64,000 nt of DNA from positions 259,485 through 323,484 of the forward strand of contig NZ_MJAH01000002.1 in the NCBI RefSeq assembly GCF_001746295.1, in the 5' to 3' direction. The first letter of the stretch is position 1. Every line of letters starts with the position of its first letter. The stretch is from Streptomyces sp. LUP47B (GTDB lineage Bacteria; Actinomycetota; Actinomycetes; Streptomycetales; Streptomycetaceae). The notes below the pieces were generated by a model. That model did no database searches, was not told the DNA's origin, and saw nothing but the letters and a program-made list of their open reading frames with translations. A program made the translations under genes and the position numbers. Positions 26,301 to 33,820 of the stretch are shown piece by piece.

Positions 26301-27251
26301 GGTGACCTCGCGGTCGGAGATGACGGCTGTGAGCCGCTCGAAGGCGGACAGCAGCGAGTTGGCGATGCCGCTCTCGTCGCCGACGGTGGCCAGGGTCTCC
26401 TCGTAGGCGTAGTACGGGCGGTAGGGGATCTCGACGTTGCCCCAGTAGGCGCTGAGCTCCTCCTGGGTCAGCGGCCGGCCGTCCGCCCCCTTGGGCAGCC
26501 CCTCGAACCGCATCCGGGCCAGCGCGCGGCCGGCGTCGACCTTCTCCTTCTCGCCCTCGTCGATGCGCATCGGCACCGGCAGGACCCGTATCCGGCGCGG
26601 CCGGTAGCCCTCCTCGACACTGCGGGCGACGACCGCCGCCCCCTCCAGCGCCTGGTCACTGAGGGTGAAGCAGTCCACCAGGACGTCGGGCATCTCCATG
26701 GTGCAGATGTCGGCGTTGTCCGAAAGACCGGTGCGGCTGTCGATCAGGACGTAGTCGTACGTCCCCTTCATGCTGGCCCTGAGCGCCCTGAGGAAGGTGC
26801 CGCCGCCGAGGCGTTCGTAGAAGTTGTCCCACTCGAACGAGGTGACCGCCGCCGAGTAGGCCCGGTCCTGGCGGCCCGCGGAGAGGAAGTCGAGGGAGCC
26901 GCCCTCGGGGAAGTGCAGGTCGAAGCGCTCGGGTCGGATGGACACGGCGTGCTGCTCGACCTGGGCGTAGGCCAGGTGCCAGTCGTCGGGGCGCTGGGTG
27001 CCCGTGGTCGCGGCCCAGGCGTAGTCCTGGATGATGTTGATGACCCCCGGGGTGGCCGACAGCGCCTTGGGGTCCAGGAACGGGTGGAAGAAGCGGTGCA
27101 GGCCGGGGGCCTCGAGGTCCCAGTCCACGGCGAGCACGCGTTTGCCGTTGGCCGCGAGGATCCACGCGGTGTTGGCCAGGGCCATGGTGCGGCCCGTACC
27201 GCCCTTGTACGAGTAGAAAGTGATGACACGTCCGTCGCGCGGGCCCGTCAT
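23328..27251 (-). CDS. fxsT: FxsT: MinD/TIR/NB-ARC/TPR protein of FxSxx system
   Basis: A 1307-residue multidomain protein from ATG 27251 (GGAGAAGC upstream, ATGA overlap with fxsC). In order: a MinD/ParA-like P-loop with deviant Walker A KGGTGRT at 16-22; a TIR-like domain at about 340-460 in which no WCxxE-type glutamate is evident; an NB-ARC/STAND NTPase with P-loop GLGGVGKT near 518 and a Walker B-like WILVFDNAGD; and a long tetratricopeptide array from about 865 to the end. This is the architecture of the TPR protein of FxSxx-COOH systems. STAND proteins usually oligomerise on ligand binding; here the ligand may be the modified peptide. Its function is unproven. Confidence 0.9.
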   Translation of the reverse strand: MTGPRDGRVITFYSYKGGTGRTMALANTAWILAANGKRVLAVDWDLEAPGLHRFFHPFLDPKALSATPGVINIIQDYAWAATTGTQRPDDWHLAYAQVEQHAVSIRPERFDLHFPEGGSLDFLSAGRQDRAYSAAVTSFEWDNFYERLGGGTFLRALRASMKGTYDYVLIDSRTGLSDNADICTMEMPDVLVDCFTLSDQALEGAAVVARSVEEGYRPRRIRVLPVPMRIDEGEKEKVDAGRALARMRFEGLPKGADGRPLTQEELSAYWGNVEIPYRPYYAYEETLATVGDESGIANSLLSAFERLTAVISDREVTSLPQIPEPVRLRCRDAYLRRRPLTSVADVVVAYAAEKRMWADWVEYLLKRAGCEVTLHEISTGPVEPAETTAHTVVLLSKTFQESRYADSVWRALGERTAPDGARNSVVPLRVEEVPLPEPCTDLHRLDETECVAALQRALDLPLQQAENSPSAPRFPGITPGIWNAPQRNTTFTGRAPIMERIRTQLGDLSGPPQPQALFGLGGVGKTQLAIEYVHRFMADYDLVWWISAEHIDDVVASLAELAPLIGATGPEEDMTKASQEAVQRLSRGLPTKRWILVFDNAGDPAELARYFPTGDGGHILVTSRNQAWSQHGASQQIDVFERKESIEHLTRRREDGLTAQDADRVAEALGDLPLAVEQAAAWLAETATPIEDYLRQLARQTTEVLDLNQPPDYPRTVAATWNVSIEQLEKRSPAAVRLLQLCAFLAPEPISQQLLYSKEMITALKPYDPSLQESLLLGRVIREIGRFALAKVDQKTNSLQVHRLVQAVIRAQMPEEKQQEARHVVHTVLAGARPDGDEPIDDPATWPRFAVIWPHLAASDARNCREANTRRLLIDRVRYQWKRGDFLAARRLAEDLLQHWRPVLGEDDVYYLYLRFHLANVLRSQGRYVEARDIGEDLLERQRRELGEQHPHTYATMSGLSSDLAALGEYTKAVELAKEAHTGFSEIFHESHRRTLSAANNLALALQMVGNYGQARDINQATLDRRTAVLGPDHPYTLASAERLGRDLREVGRYAESVSILSRAYAAHKRILGREFPGTLRCAKSLAVSLRRNGQLEDARRLTEATRKQYKEQYAAPTPDSLACDLNLAADLFAADERDRAREVAREVLAEYMKVPGEAHPYTQAALNNLGIFHWGCGDLDEAEAVFLKVLPRMAEVLGEHHPHAVFSSVNYANVLSDLGRFEEARERDEAALPALREALGGHHPETLAVVTNLGLTLRALGRESEARALREEAMAELRLLLGEDNGITLLASRGRRIYRDLEPLSV

Positions 27252-28579
27252 GCTTCTCCTCCGTGGTCGGGTCCGCCTTCCGGGTACGGCGGCTGGATGG
27301 GGCCCAGCAGACGGGGCCTGGGCACGTGCGGACCCGGCGGCGGATGGGCCTCCGCGTGTTTGAGGTACTGCCGGGTGGTGTGCGCCACGACGGCGGGCAG
27401 CACGTCGGTGAACGCCTTGAGGGTGGGGACGCCGTTGACCGCGGTACGGCAGTCGGTGCGTCTGCCGCGCTCCAGCAGCAGCGGAAGCGTGCGCTCGAAC
27501 TCCGTGGTCAGGCGCTGTCCCTCGTCGCCGTGACACTGCAGGTCGGCCCGGTTCCAGGGGACGACCGCGCTCACCCACGGCTGGGCCTGCGCGTCGAACG
27601 CCTTCAGTCTGCGCCGCCGTTCCTCGTCGGTCAGCGTCCACCGGTCGACGAGCAGGATGCGCGGCCGGCCGGTCTTGCCGCTCTCCTCGCCGGTGCCGGG
27701 CGAGAGGGGGCCGTCGGTGTCCTCGTCGTCGAAGGAGGAGACCGTGGGCCGGTAGTCCAGCGAGCGGATCAGCTCCTCCGCGAGGGCGGGCAGCGGGCGC
27801 GTCGACTCGGAGTGGTACGGGTTCCAGTCCAGCGCGTCCTCGCCGTAGGGGCGCGGATCCCGGTCCTCGGGGACGCTGTCTCGGCTGGGCGCGGCCACCG
27901 TCAGATGGATGTGCCGCGGTTCCTCGCCGCGCGGCCGGAACGCGCTCGGTGTCGTCTCGTAGTCACGCAGCCGGCCGGGCGGTAGCGGCCACTCCTCGGC
28001 CACCTGGACGATCCGCTGTGCGAGGGTGAGGACGGTCTCCTCGTACTCGTCGCGCAGCCTGCTGAGTTTGATGAGCCCGTAGAAGCCGTTGGTCGCGTAA
28101 CGGTCGCCGAAGGTCGTGCGGTCGAGGTGTATGTGCCGTATGGAGTCCGGCAGTTGGTGGAAGTCGACGCGCGTCCACAGGGCCGGGACGATGGCGGACA
28201 CCTCGCGTCCGCCGGCGGCCCTGGCATGCAGGAGGCGCTCGTTGAACGCGAACAGTTCCCGGCCGCACATCTCGCTGGTGAAGTAGCGCGGTGACAGCAG
28301 AGGTACGAAGACCCGGCAGCGGGCCAGGTTCTCGCTGAGCTTCCTCGGCCACCCCACGCCGGAGCCCATCTCCCGGTCTATGAAGCCGACTTCGGCGCCG
28401 GCGGGCAGATCGGTGAGCGCCATGATGTGGTTGCACAGGTCCCGGTAGAGCTGGTGCACCCAGTGATCGGGGTCGCCGCCGCCCGACCCCCACGGAGGGG
28501 TGTGGGCGTAGCTGAGGAAGAAATAGGGCTGCCCCTCGGCCGGGACCTGCCCCCACTCTCCGTCAGGTGTGTCCAACAC
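27248..28579 (-). CDS. fxsC: FxsC: TIR-like protein of FxSxx system
   Basis: 443 residues from GTG 28579 (AGGGGG just upstream); an in-frame TTG at 28648 would extend it. The N-terminal TIR-like domain begins at QPYFFLSYAHTP and includes VGFIDREM and SPRYFTSEMCGRELFAF, where Glu108 stands at the position of the NADase glutamate in TIR enzymes. The C-terminal half (ILLVDRWTL to RPRLLGP) matches the FxsC-specific extension. It overlaps fxsT by ATGA and is read in one operon with the FxSxx genes. Whether it cleaves NAD is unknown. Confidence 0.88.
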   Translation of the reverse strand: MLDTPDGEWGQVPAEGQPYFFLSYAHTPPWGSGGGDPDHWVHQLYRDLCNHIMALTDLPAGAEVGFIDREMGSGVGWPRKLSENLARCRVFVPLLSPRYFTSEMCGRELFAFNERLLHARAAGGREVSAIVPALWTRVDFHQLPDSIRHIHLDRTTFGDRYATNGFYGLIKLSRLRDEYEETVLTLAQRIVQVAEEWPLPPGRLRDYETTPSAFRPRGEEPRHIHLTVAAPSRDSVPEDRDPRPYGEDALDWNPYHSESTRPLPALAEELIRSLDYRPTVSSFDDEDTDGPLSPGTGEESGKTGRPRILLVDRWTLTDEERRRRLKAFDAQAQPWVSAVVPWNRADLQCHGDEGQRLTTEFERTLPLLLERGRRTDCRTAVNGVPTLKAFTDVLPAVVAHTTRQYLKHAEAHPPPGPHVPRPRLLGPIQPPYPEGGPDHGGEA

Positions 28580-28665
28580 GCCCCCCTGCGCGTCGATGCC
28601 CCCGTGGCCGGAGCCACCTGGAACCGGAAGAACAATGTGCCTGACCAAGTGCCTGGACGGTTCAC

Positions 28666-29511
28666 TTAATTCAGGTCATTCCGGGAGCGATATCTGGACA
28701 ATTGATCGCGTACGTCGTCGACGGCGGCCCTCATGTCGAAGAGCGTGACCGGTTTTCCGGCCCATTCCCGCCGTACGAGGAGTTCATCCGGGAGCCGTGC
28801 GCCCGCCTCCGCGAAATCACCGTCGTACAGGGCCAGATCCTCGTACGTGAACCAGTTCCCCTTTTCGCCCACCACACAGCGGTACAGCCGTTGGGGCGGT
28901 CTCGGGGTCATGCGGTACTCGGCGAGATGGAAGGCGCTGCATGCCTCGAACCCCACGCGCAGCAACAGGACTTGCGCGTTCGCGGCGTACAGCCGGGCGA
29001 GGGGCGAACGCTCGCCGAGGTGACAGAGCGGGTCGTGCCCGGCGAGCAGCTCACCCGCCCGGGGGCCGATCGCGGCCAGCGAGGTCTGCGGATGGTCACT
29101 GCGCACGGCTCCCGGAGTGGTCCGCACACACTCGGCCAGCGCGCCCATCGACGGGCAGGGGGTGGCGTCCGGCTCGAACGGGGGCATCGACGCACGGAAC
29201 GCCTCGGCCTCCTCCGCGCTCAGGTGCGCGACGAGGGCCCGGTGAGCGCGGGAGCCGTCCGAGTTCTCGGGGGTGAAGGCGGGCACGACGAGCGTGCCGC
29301 GCGGCCCGAGTGCGTCGAGCAGCGCGTTGCGGACCTGGGTGGGGGACAGACCGGTACCGCTCAGAGAGGCGTGCACCATGAGGGGGGTTCCGGGGCGGAT
29401 GGGTAACTCGGCCAGCATGAGCGCTAGTTGGTCGACGCGGGTGTGGGCCGCGGGGCGGGTGTCGTGGTGTCCGGTGTTCGGTGTGGCCGCCGGGGGAGCA
29501 GCGTTCGTCAC
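28666..29511 (-). CDS. AAC(3)-family N-acetyltransferase
   Basis: 281 residues from GTG 29511, which overlaps the TGA of fxsB (GTGA). Family motifs of aminoglycoside 3-N-acetyltransferases are visible: PLMVHASLSGTG, TLVVPAFTPENSDG, and the SDHPQTSLAAIGPRAGELLAGH block. Such genes recur in FxSxx clusters, so here the acceptor is more likely the peptide or a related amine than a drug. A resistance role cannot be excluded. It is followed 86 nt later by fxsC. Confidence 0.85.
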   Translation of the reverse strand: MTNAAPPAATPNTGHHDTRPAAHTRVDQLALMLAELPIRPGTPLMVHASLSGTGLSPTQVRNALLDALGPRGTLVVPAFTPENSDGSRAHRALVAHLSAEEAEAFRASMPPFEPDATPCPSMGALAECVRTTPGAVRSDHPQTSLAAIGPRAGELLAGHDPLCHLGERSPLARLYAANAQVLLLRVGFEACSAFHLAEYRMTPRPPQRLYRCVVGEKGNWFTYEDLALYDGDFAEAGARLPDELLVRREWAGKPVTLFDMRAAVDDVRDQLSRYRSRNDLN

Positions 29512-31697
29512 GGTCGCCCCGCGATCGTGGTCCACTCCTCGCGTAGCTCCGCGGCCAGTACCTCGCCGCTCTCGGTGAGGTCCCGGTCGGGCAGGTCGGT
29601 CAGGGCGGCCAGGGCGCGTCCGGCTCGGGCCAGGGACTGGAGGCCCTCGGGGGTCTCAGGGCCCCAGTAGGCCACGTCACCCAGGGCGTCGACGGCCTCG
29701 GTGAGCAGTCGGCCGGCCTGGTTGCCCGGCACGTGCAGATCGGTCGTCGCACACAGGGCGGCCAGCCGGGCCCGGCGTCCGAGGCGCGGCAACTCCCTGA
29801 CGAACGCGGCGGGTTCGAAGTCGACGGCCACACCGAGCCCACCCAGACCATCTTCGGCGAGCCGCACCCCGGCTCCGGCCACGAGCGGGGTGACGGCGTC
29901 GACGCGCAGTGCGTTGCGCTCGTCGTCGGCCGCGGATACCTGCTCCGCGCGGAGCTCGTAGGCCGTCCGCAACCGCTCACGGAACGCGGCGAGCTCGTCC
30001 GGGGCCAGCGGAGCGGTGACGGGGGCCGGGTAGACCGCACGGCGGGGGTCGGCGTCGTCGATGAGCAGCGGCTCGGTGGCCGCCACCTTCAGTACTGTCA
30101 ACGGCCGCCAGGCTTGGGTGGGTTGGTCGCCGACCGTGAAGAGGGTTCCGTCGGCGGTGCGGACGTCGAGACCCCGTGCGCTCACCACGGCCTCCACTCG
30201 CCCCGGCGCGGGCAGGGTCAGGGTGCCAAGGGTCGGCAGGTGCAGCTCGCGGTCCGGCTGGTCCCAGGTCAGTCGCAGCGGGGCGTGCGCGTGGACGGCT
30301 GCCGCCACGGCGACGCGAGCGAAGCGGGCGGCGGTGACGTGGGCCGCCTCGGCGTGACGCAGGGCGGCACGCAGGTAGGGGTGGGACAGGACCCGGTTGA
30401 GGTGCTCCGCGGTGGTCCGGTCCGCGTCCAGCCGGAGCAGCGCCAGCCAGGTCGCGTCCCAGTCGGGGTCTCCGGCCAGCCGCTCGTTGGCGTAGGCGAG
30501 GAGGGTCCGGTCCAGGTCCTGCCGGGCGAACCGCAGGGCCTCGGGGTCGAGGACGGCGGGTGAGAGGGAGCGGTCGGTGATCCGCTCGGCGATCCCGTCG
30601 ACCAGGGCGCGAAGATCGTGGCAGAACACCGATGGGTTATCGAACTCGCGTTCGCTGCTGTAGCGGTGGGCGTAGAGACCGCCACCGCAGGACTGGACCA
30701 CCGGGCACTCGCGGCATTTCTTCGACAGCCCGAGCAGGCCGCGTTGCCGGGCCTGTACGCCAGGATGCCGGGCCACCTGCTCGAAGGTGTGCTCGTCGAC
30801 GTGGTATCCCGTGGCGGGTGCGCCGTCGTAGGCCGTCTTGAGCGAGTCCACCTGCTCGAAGGAGCCGTCCGTCTCCACGACCGCCAGATCGGAGGGGGCC
30901 AGGCCCATGGCCTCGGTCAGGCTGGGCCCGCCCCGCAGGGTGCTGAGCACCGAGTCGAAGGTCCGCACACGCACCTTGCGGCCCTGTTCCGTCCAGCGGT
31001 CGAACACGGCGAGCAGCCAGTCGGCGTACGGGGTCGGCGAGCCGGAGGAGCCGCGCGGCGGCGGGGTGTCCCAGGTGGAGTGCGGCAGCAGGTAGTCGAT
31101 CCGGGGCGGTGAGAGGGCCGACAGGGTGTCGTGCACGACGACCGGATCGTTCGCCACGTCCACCGTGCACAGCAGTCCGCCGAAGAGATGCCGGTACTCC
31201 TCGGTGCGCAGCAGGTCGATCGCGCGCAGGACGCGGTGGTAGCTGCTCCGGTACCTGCGGTCGAGCCGGTGCCGGTCGTTCGCGGCCTGGTCGCCGTCGA
31301 GCGAGACGCTCACGAGGACGCCGTATTCCCGGAAGACGTCCAGATGGCGGCGGCTCAGCTGCATGCCATTGGTGTGGATCTTCAGCTCGAGCTCGGTGAC
31401 GCCCGCCAGCGCGGAGGTGAACTCGGCGCAGATGGACCGCAGTCGGGCCGGACCGGCCAGCAGGGGCTCACCGCCGTGCAGGATGACGGTGACGGAGGCG
31501 AGGTCGCGCTCGCGCGCGTACGTGGCGAACCGTGCCGCGGTCTGACGGACCGTCTCCTGGTCGATCACCACCGGGCGGGTCTTCCAGCTCTTGTCCGCGT
31601 GCTCGTACACATAGCAGTGGTCGCACGCCAGATCACAGCGACTGTGGATCTTCAGGACGAGTTGCTGGAGTGGGTGGTCCCCCGGAGAAACGGTCAC
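29508..31697 (-). CDS. fxsB: FxsB radical SAM/SPASM cyclophane-forming peptide maturase
   Basis: 729 residues from GTG 31697. The radical SAM cluster motif CDLACDHC has Cys 21, 25 and 28. A SPASM domain follows with KKCRECPVVQSCGGGLYAHR and a later Cys. FxsB enzymes join the aromatic ring of Phe to the beta-carbon of a residue two places on, making a three-residue cyclophane in the FxS motif. The last 300 or so residues resemble the peptide beta-hydroxylase extension found in some FxsB proteins, but no HExxH is present, so that domain is probably inactive. TAGCGT 7 nt upstream suggests a leaderless start. Confidence 0.92.
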   Translation of the reverse strand: MTVSPGDHPLQQLVLKIHSRCDLACDHCYVYEHADKSWKTRPVVIDQETVRQTAARFATYARERDLASVTVILHGGEPLLAGPARLRSICAEFTSALAGVTELELKIHTNGMQLSRRHLDVFREYGVLVSVSLDGDQAANDRHRLDRRYRSSYHRVLRAIDLLRTEEYRHLFGGLLCTVDVANDPVVVHDTLSALSPPRIDYLLPHSTWDTPPPRGSSGSPTPYADWLLAVFDRWTEQGRKVRVRTFDSVLSTLRGGPSLTEAMGLAPSDLAVVETDGSFEQVDSLKTAYDGAPATGYHVDEHTFEQVARHPGVQARQRGLLGLSKKCRECPVVQSCGGGLYAHRYSSEREFDNPSVFCHDLRALVDGIAERITDRSLSPAVLDPEALRFARQDLDRTLLAYANERLAGDPDWDATWLALLRLDADRTTAEHLNRVLSHPYLRAALRHAEAAHVTAARFARVAVAAAVHAHAPLRLTWDQPDRELHLPTLGTLTLPAPGRVEAVVSARGLDVRTADGTLFTVGDQPTQAWRPLTVLKVAATEPLLIDDADPRRAVYPAPVTAPLAPDELAAFRERLRTAYELRAEQVSAADDERNALRVDAVTPLVAGAGVRLAEDGLGGLGVAVDFEPAAFVRELPRLGRRARLAALCATTDLHVPGNQAGRLLTEAVDALGDVAYWGPETPEGLQSLARAGRALAALTDLPDRDLTESGEVLAAELREEWTTIAGRP

Positions 31698-31704
31698 ATA
31701 GCAC

Positions 31705-31710
31705 ACGCTA
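31705..31710 (-). promoter_or_regulatory. Predicted -10 for fxsB
   Basis: TAGCGT on the minus strand lies 7 nt before GTG 31697, the spacing of a leaderless transcript. fxsB could thus be expressed separately from the upstream precursor gene, from which it is split by about 150 non-coding bases. No -35 consensus was seen. Confidence 0.4.
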
Positions 31711-31849
31711 CCGCGCGCCGTCACCCCCGCACGCCCTGTATCGGCCAATTGGGCTACCGCACACGTGTGTTGCGGTATCGACCCCCCCGGCGGATCGACC
31801 GCGCACGCCGTCCACGACGGCCTGCGCGGTCGCGGCCGGACTGTCCGCC

Positions 31850-32014
31850 CTACAGCGCAGAGTTGAAGGGCGCGGGACGCCTTCCCGGGCCACCCGTGAC
31901 CCGGTCGGCGGCCTTCGTCGTGGCAGTGGAGTCGATCGCACCCAGCGGGATGTGCTGACCGTGGGGGGCGGAACCGGCGGCCGTCGCACGTTCCGTGACC
32001 GTCTGAGCCTTCAT
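31850..32014 (-). CDS. fxsA: FxsA: FxSxx-COOH precursor peptide
   Basis: A 54-residue peptide from ATG 32014, with AGGAG 10 nt upstream, ending at TAG 31852. It ends RRPAPFNSAL, so the last five residues F-N-S-A-L fit the FxSxx-COOH rule exactly. The Phe-Asn-Ser core is the expected cyclophane site for FxsB. The leader (VTERATAAGSAPHGQHIPLG) contains the PL segment often seen in such peptides. The frame is open further upstream to 32095, but the inner ATG has the ribosome site and a typical length. No protease gene is seen nearby. Confidence 0.88.
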   Translation of the reverse strand: MKAQTVTERATAAGSAPHGQHIPLGAIDSTATTKAADRVTGGPGRRPAPFNSAL

Positions 32015-32218
32015 CTGTCTGATGTCTCCTTCCATGGGGGCCGGCATGTCCCCGGCCCAAGGGGACCAGAGGCCCGGTGTCGGAATGCGCACCATGAGAC
32101 AGAGACAACCCGGTTTTAGGCGGACGATACCTCAGCCGACGGGCTCCGGAGCATGGCTAGGGGGCGCGTGCGCCCTCATACTCGGATGTCCGGGGGAGCC
32201 TGTTGTCGGGGGTGGGCC

Positions 32219-33133
32219 ATGAGGGTCGGTATTCCGGGGCCGGGCGTCACATGGAACGACGACGACCTCCCTCCGCTCTTCCGCGTTAACGATCAACTCG
32301 CGATCACCCATCAGAGTGAGTCCTTCCGCGCCGTCCGCGCCCAGTTGATCGTCCTGCTGGCGGCCACCACCTCGGCCATGCTGGCCGAACGGCTCGGCAG
32401 CCACGTCCCCGCGCTCCTGGCCGCGCTGCTGTACGCCCTGACCATCGGCATCGGACTGCGCACCACACGCCGTCGTGCCCGCGCACGCTGGCAGGCCCAC
32501 CGTGCCGTCGCCGAGCTGCTGAAGTCCCTGGCGTGGCAGTACATGGTGCACGGCGGGATCTTCCACTCCCAGGTGGCCAACGCGGACGCGCTGTTCGCGG
32601 AGCGGGTCGAGGAACGGCTCAGGGAGATGCGCAAGGTGGGCTGGGAGGACTCAAGGAACGGGGTCCACGCCCGCGGTGAGGGGCAGATCACCCCGGCGAT
32701 GCGTCAGGTGCGCGCGAAGGCCTTCTCGGTACGCCGGGACATCTATCTGCGTGAGCGATTACTCGAGCAGCACGCCTGGTACCGGCGGCGCGCCGCCCAG
32801 GCCCACCGCGCCTCCGTGCAGTGGTCGTCCGTGACCGCCGTACTGACCCTGCTGGCCCTGCTCGCGGCCGTGCTCAGGGCGGCCGGGATGCTCGGTGCCT
32901 GGGACCTGACCGGGGTGCTCAGCGCGGCCGCGGCGGCCGGCGTCGCCTGGCAGGAGGTACGCCGGCACCGGCCCCTGACCTACGCGCACTCGCTCGTCGA
33001 GCAGGATCTGGAGACCCTGCGGGTCGAGATGAGCACGACCGTGACCGAGGACCGATGGGCCCTCGCGGTGGCGGAGGCGGAGCGGCTGGTGTCGCCGCAG
33101 CACTCGGACTGGCTCGGCAGGTTCGGTGGCTGA
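32219..33133 (+). CDS. SLATT/DUF4231 two-TM membrane protein
   Basis: 304 residues from ATG 32219 with GGGGGTGG 5 nt upstream. It has the SLATT layout: an N-terminal segment DDLPPLFRVNDQLAITHQ; a first hydrophobic pair (LIVLLAATTSAMLAE and ALLAALLYALTIGIGL); a charged helical middle; a second pair (SSVTAVLTLLALLAAVLRAA and VLSAAAAAGVAW); and a helical tail with YAHSLVEQDLETLR. SLATT proteins are proposed membrane-permeabilising effectors of nucleotide-sensing conflict systems. Codon 181 is TTA, implying bldA control. It diverges from the FxSxx operon and faces a SLOG gene. Confidence 0.85.
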   Translation: MRVGIPGPGVTWNDDDLPPLFRVNDQLAITHQSESFRAVRAQLIVLLAATTSAMLAERLGSHVPALLAALLYALTIGIGLRTTRRRARARWQAHRAVAELLKSLAWQYMVHGGIFHSQVANADALFAERVEERLREMRKVGWEDSRNGVHARGEGQITPAMRQVRAKAFSVRRDIYLRERLLEQHAWYRRRAAQAHRASVQWSSVTAVLTLLALLAAVLRAAGMLGAWDLTGVLSAAAAAGVAWQEVRRHRPLTYAHSLVEQDLETLRVEMSTTVTEDRWALAVAEAERLVSPQHSDWLGRFGG

Positions 33134-33154
33134 CGGCCGGTCACGAGCCGGGTG

Positions 33155-33706
33155 TCACGGCGCGCGGCGCACGTCCGGCTCCCACAGCACGGTCACCGGC
33201 ACCCCCGTCCTGCGTGCGTAGGTCACTACATCTCCGGTGCCCCCCAGACCCCGGGCCGGGCGGCCGTCCCAGACGGCGATCAGGCGGTCGCAGTGGTCGA
33301 CGATCCAGCGGCCCGCCGCGAAGTACGCCTCCTCGTGCGTCGGCTCGGGCGGCAGCTGGACGCGGTTCGCACAGGCCCGCAGGATCCTGCGGTACCCGGC
33401 GCGCGCCGCCTCGTCGTCGAGGTGGGCCTCGTAGTCCATGCCCGGGATCACCGCCGTCACCGGGACGCCGCCGTCCAGGGCGATGTCCGCGAACAGCTGG
33501 TCGGCGCCGGCCGCGAGGCAGGTGAAGGCCTCCAGGGCGGCGCCCCCACTGAGGTGCCTGCGCATCTCCGCCCGCACACCCGGCAGGACGGAGCCCGGGA
33601 TGGAGCGGTGCCCCGTCACACCGATCCGGGTGACGGAGGTGAAAGCCGGTGCGCTCGCGGTGGAATCGGTTCCGGCCTGCCGGGTCGTCGCGGTTCCGCT
33701 CGTCAC
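33155..33706 (-). CDS. SLOG domain protein
   Basis: 183 residues from GTG 33706 (GGGAGG 6 nt upstream). The Rossmann-like SLOG core is visible: RIGVTGHRSIP, LAAGADQLFADIAL, CDRLIAVWDGRPARGLGGTG and DVVTYARRTGVPVTVL. SLOG domains bind or process nucleotides and derivatives and recur beside SLATT effectors. Here the gene is convergent to the SLATT gene with 21 nt between the stops, so the two are not one operon. The ligand is unknown. Confidence 0.85.
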   Translation of the reverse strand: MTSGTATTRQAGTDSTASAPAFTSVTRIGVTGHRSIPGSVLPGVRAEMRRHLSGGAALEAFTCLAAGADQLFADIALDGGVPVTAVIPGMDYEAHLDDEAARAGYRRILRACANRVQLPPEPTHEEAYFAAGRWIVDHCDRLIAVWDGRPARGLGGTGDVVTYARRTGVPVTVLWEPDVRRAP

Positions 33707-33820
33707 GAGAGAGCCTCCCACAGCCGTCGGAACTACACCGTAACTCCGTCGGCGGGGAGCACACAGGGGCGCACCTGCTCACACCGGGCTCGTGGGCCGA
33801 CGTCCCCTCGGCCCAGCCCC

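Noticed and set aside
27252..27641. N-terminal extension of FxsT
   Set aside because: It is antisense-like Arg/Pro sequence overlapping fxsC in another frame; ATG 27251 has a good ribosome site, an ATGA overlap, and the MinD domain follows at once.
28378..28665. 95-residue leftward ORF starting just after the acetyltransferase stop
   Set aside because: It overlaps the TIR-encoding frame of fxsC, has no family features, and its composition is that of a shifted frame.
28666..29511. Aminoglycoside resistance gene
   Set aside because: The family is right, but its embedding between fxsB and fxsC, with a GTGA overlap to fxsB, makes an FxSxx role more likely; no resistance claim can be made from sequence.
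32015..32095. Longer FxsA of 81 residues
   Set aside because: The extra head is unlike FxsA leaders, and ATG 32014 has its own AGGAG at a suitable distance.
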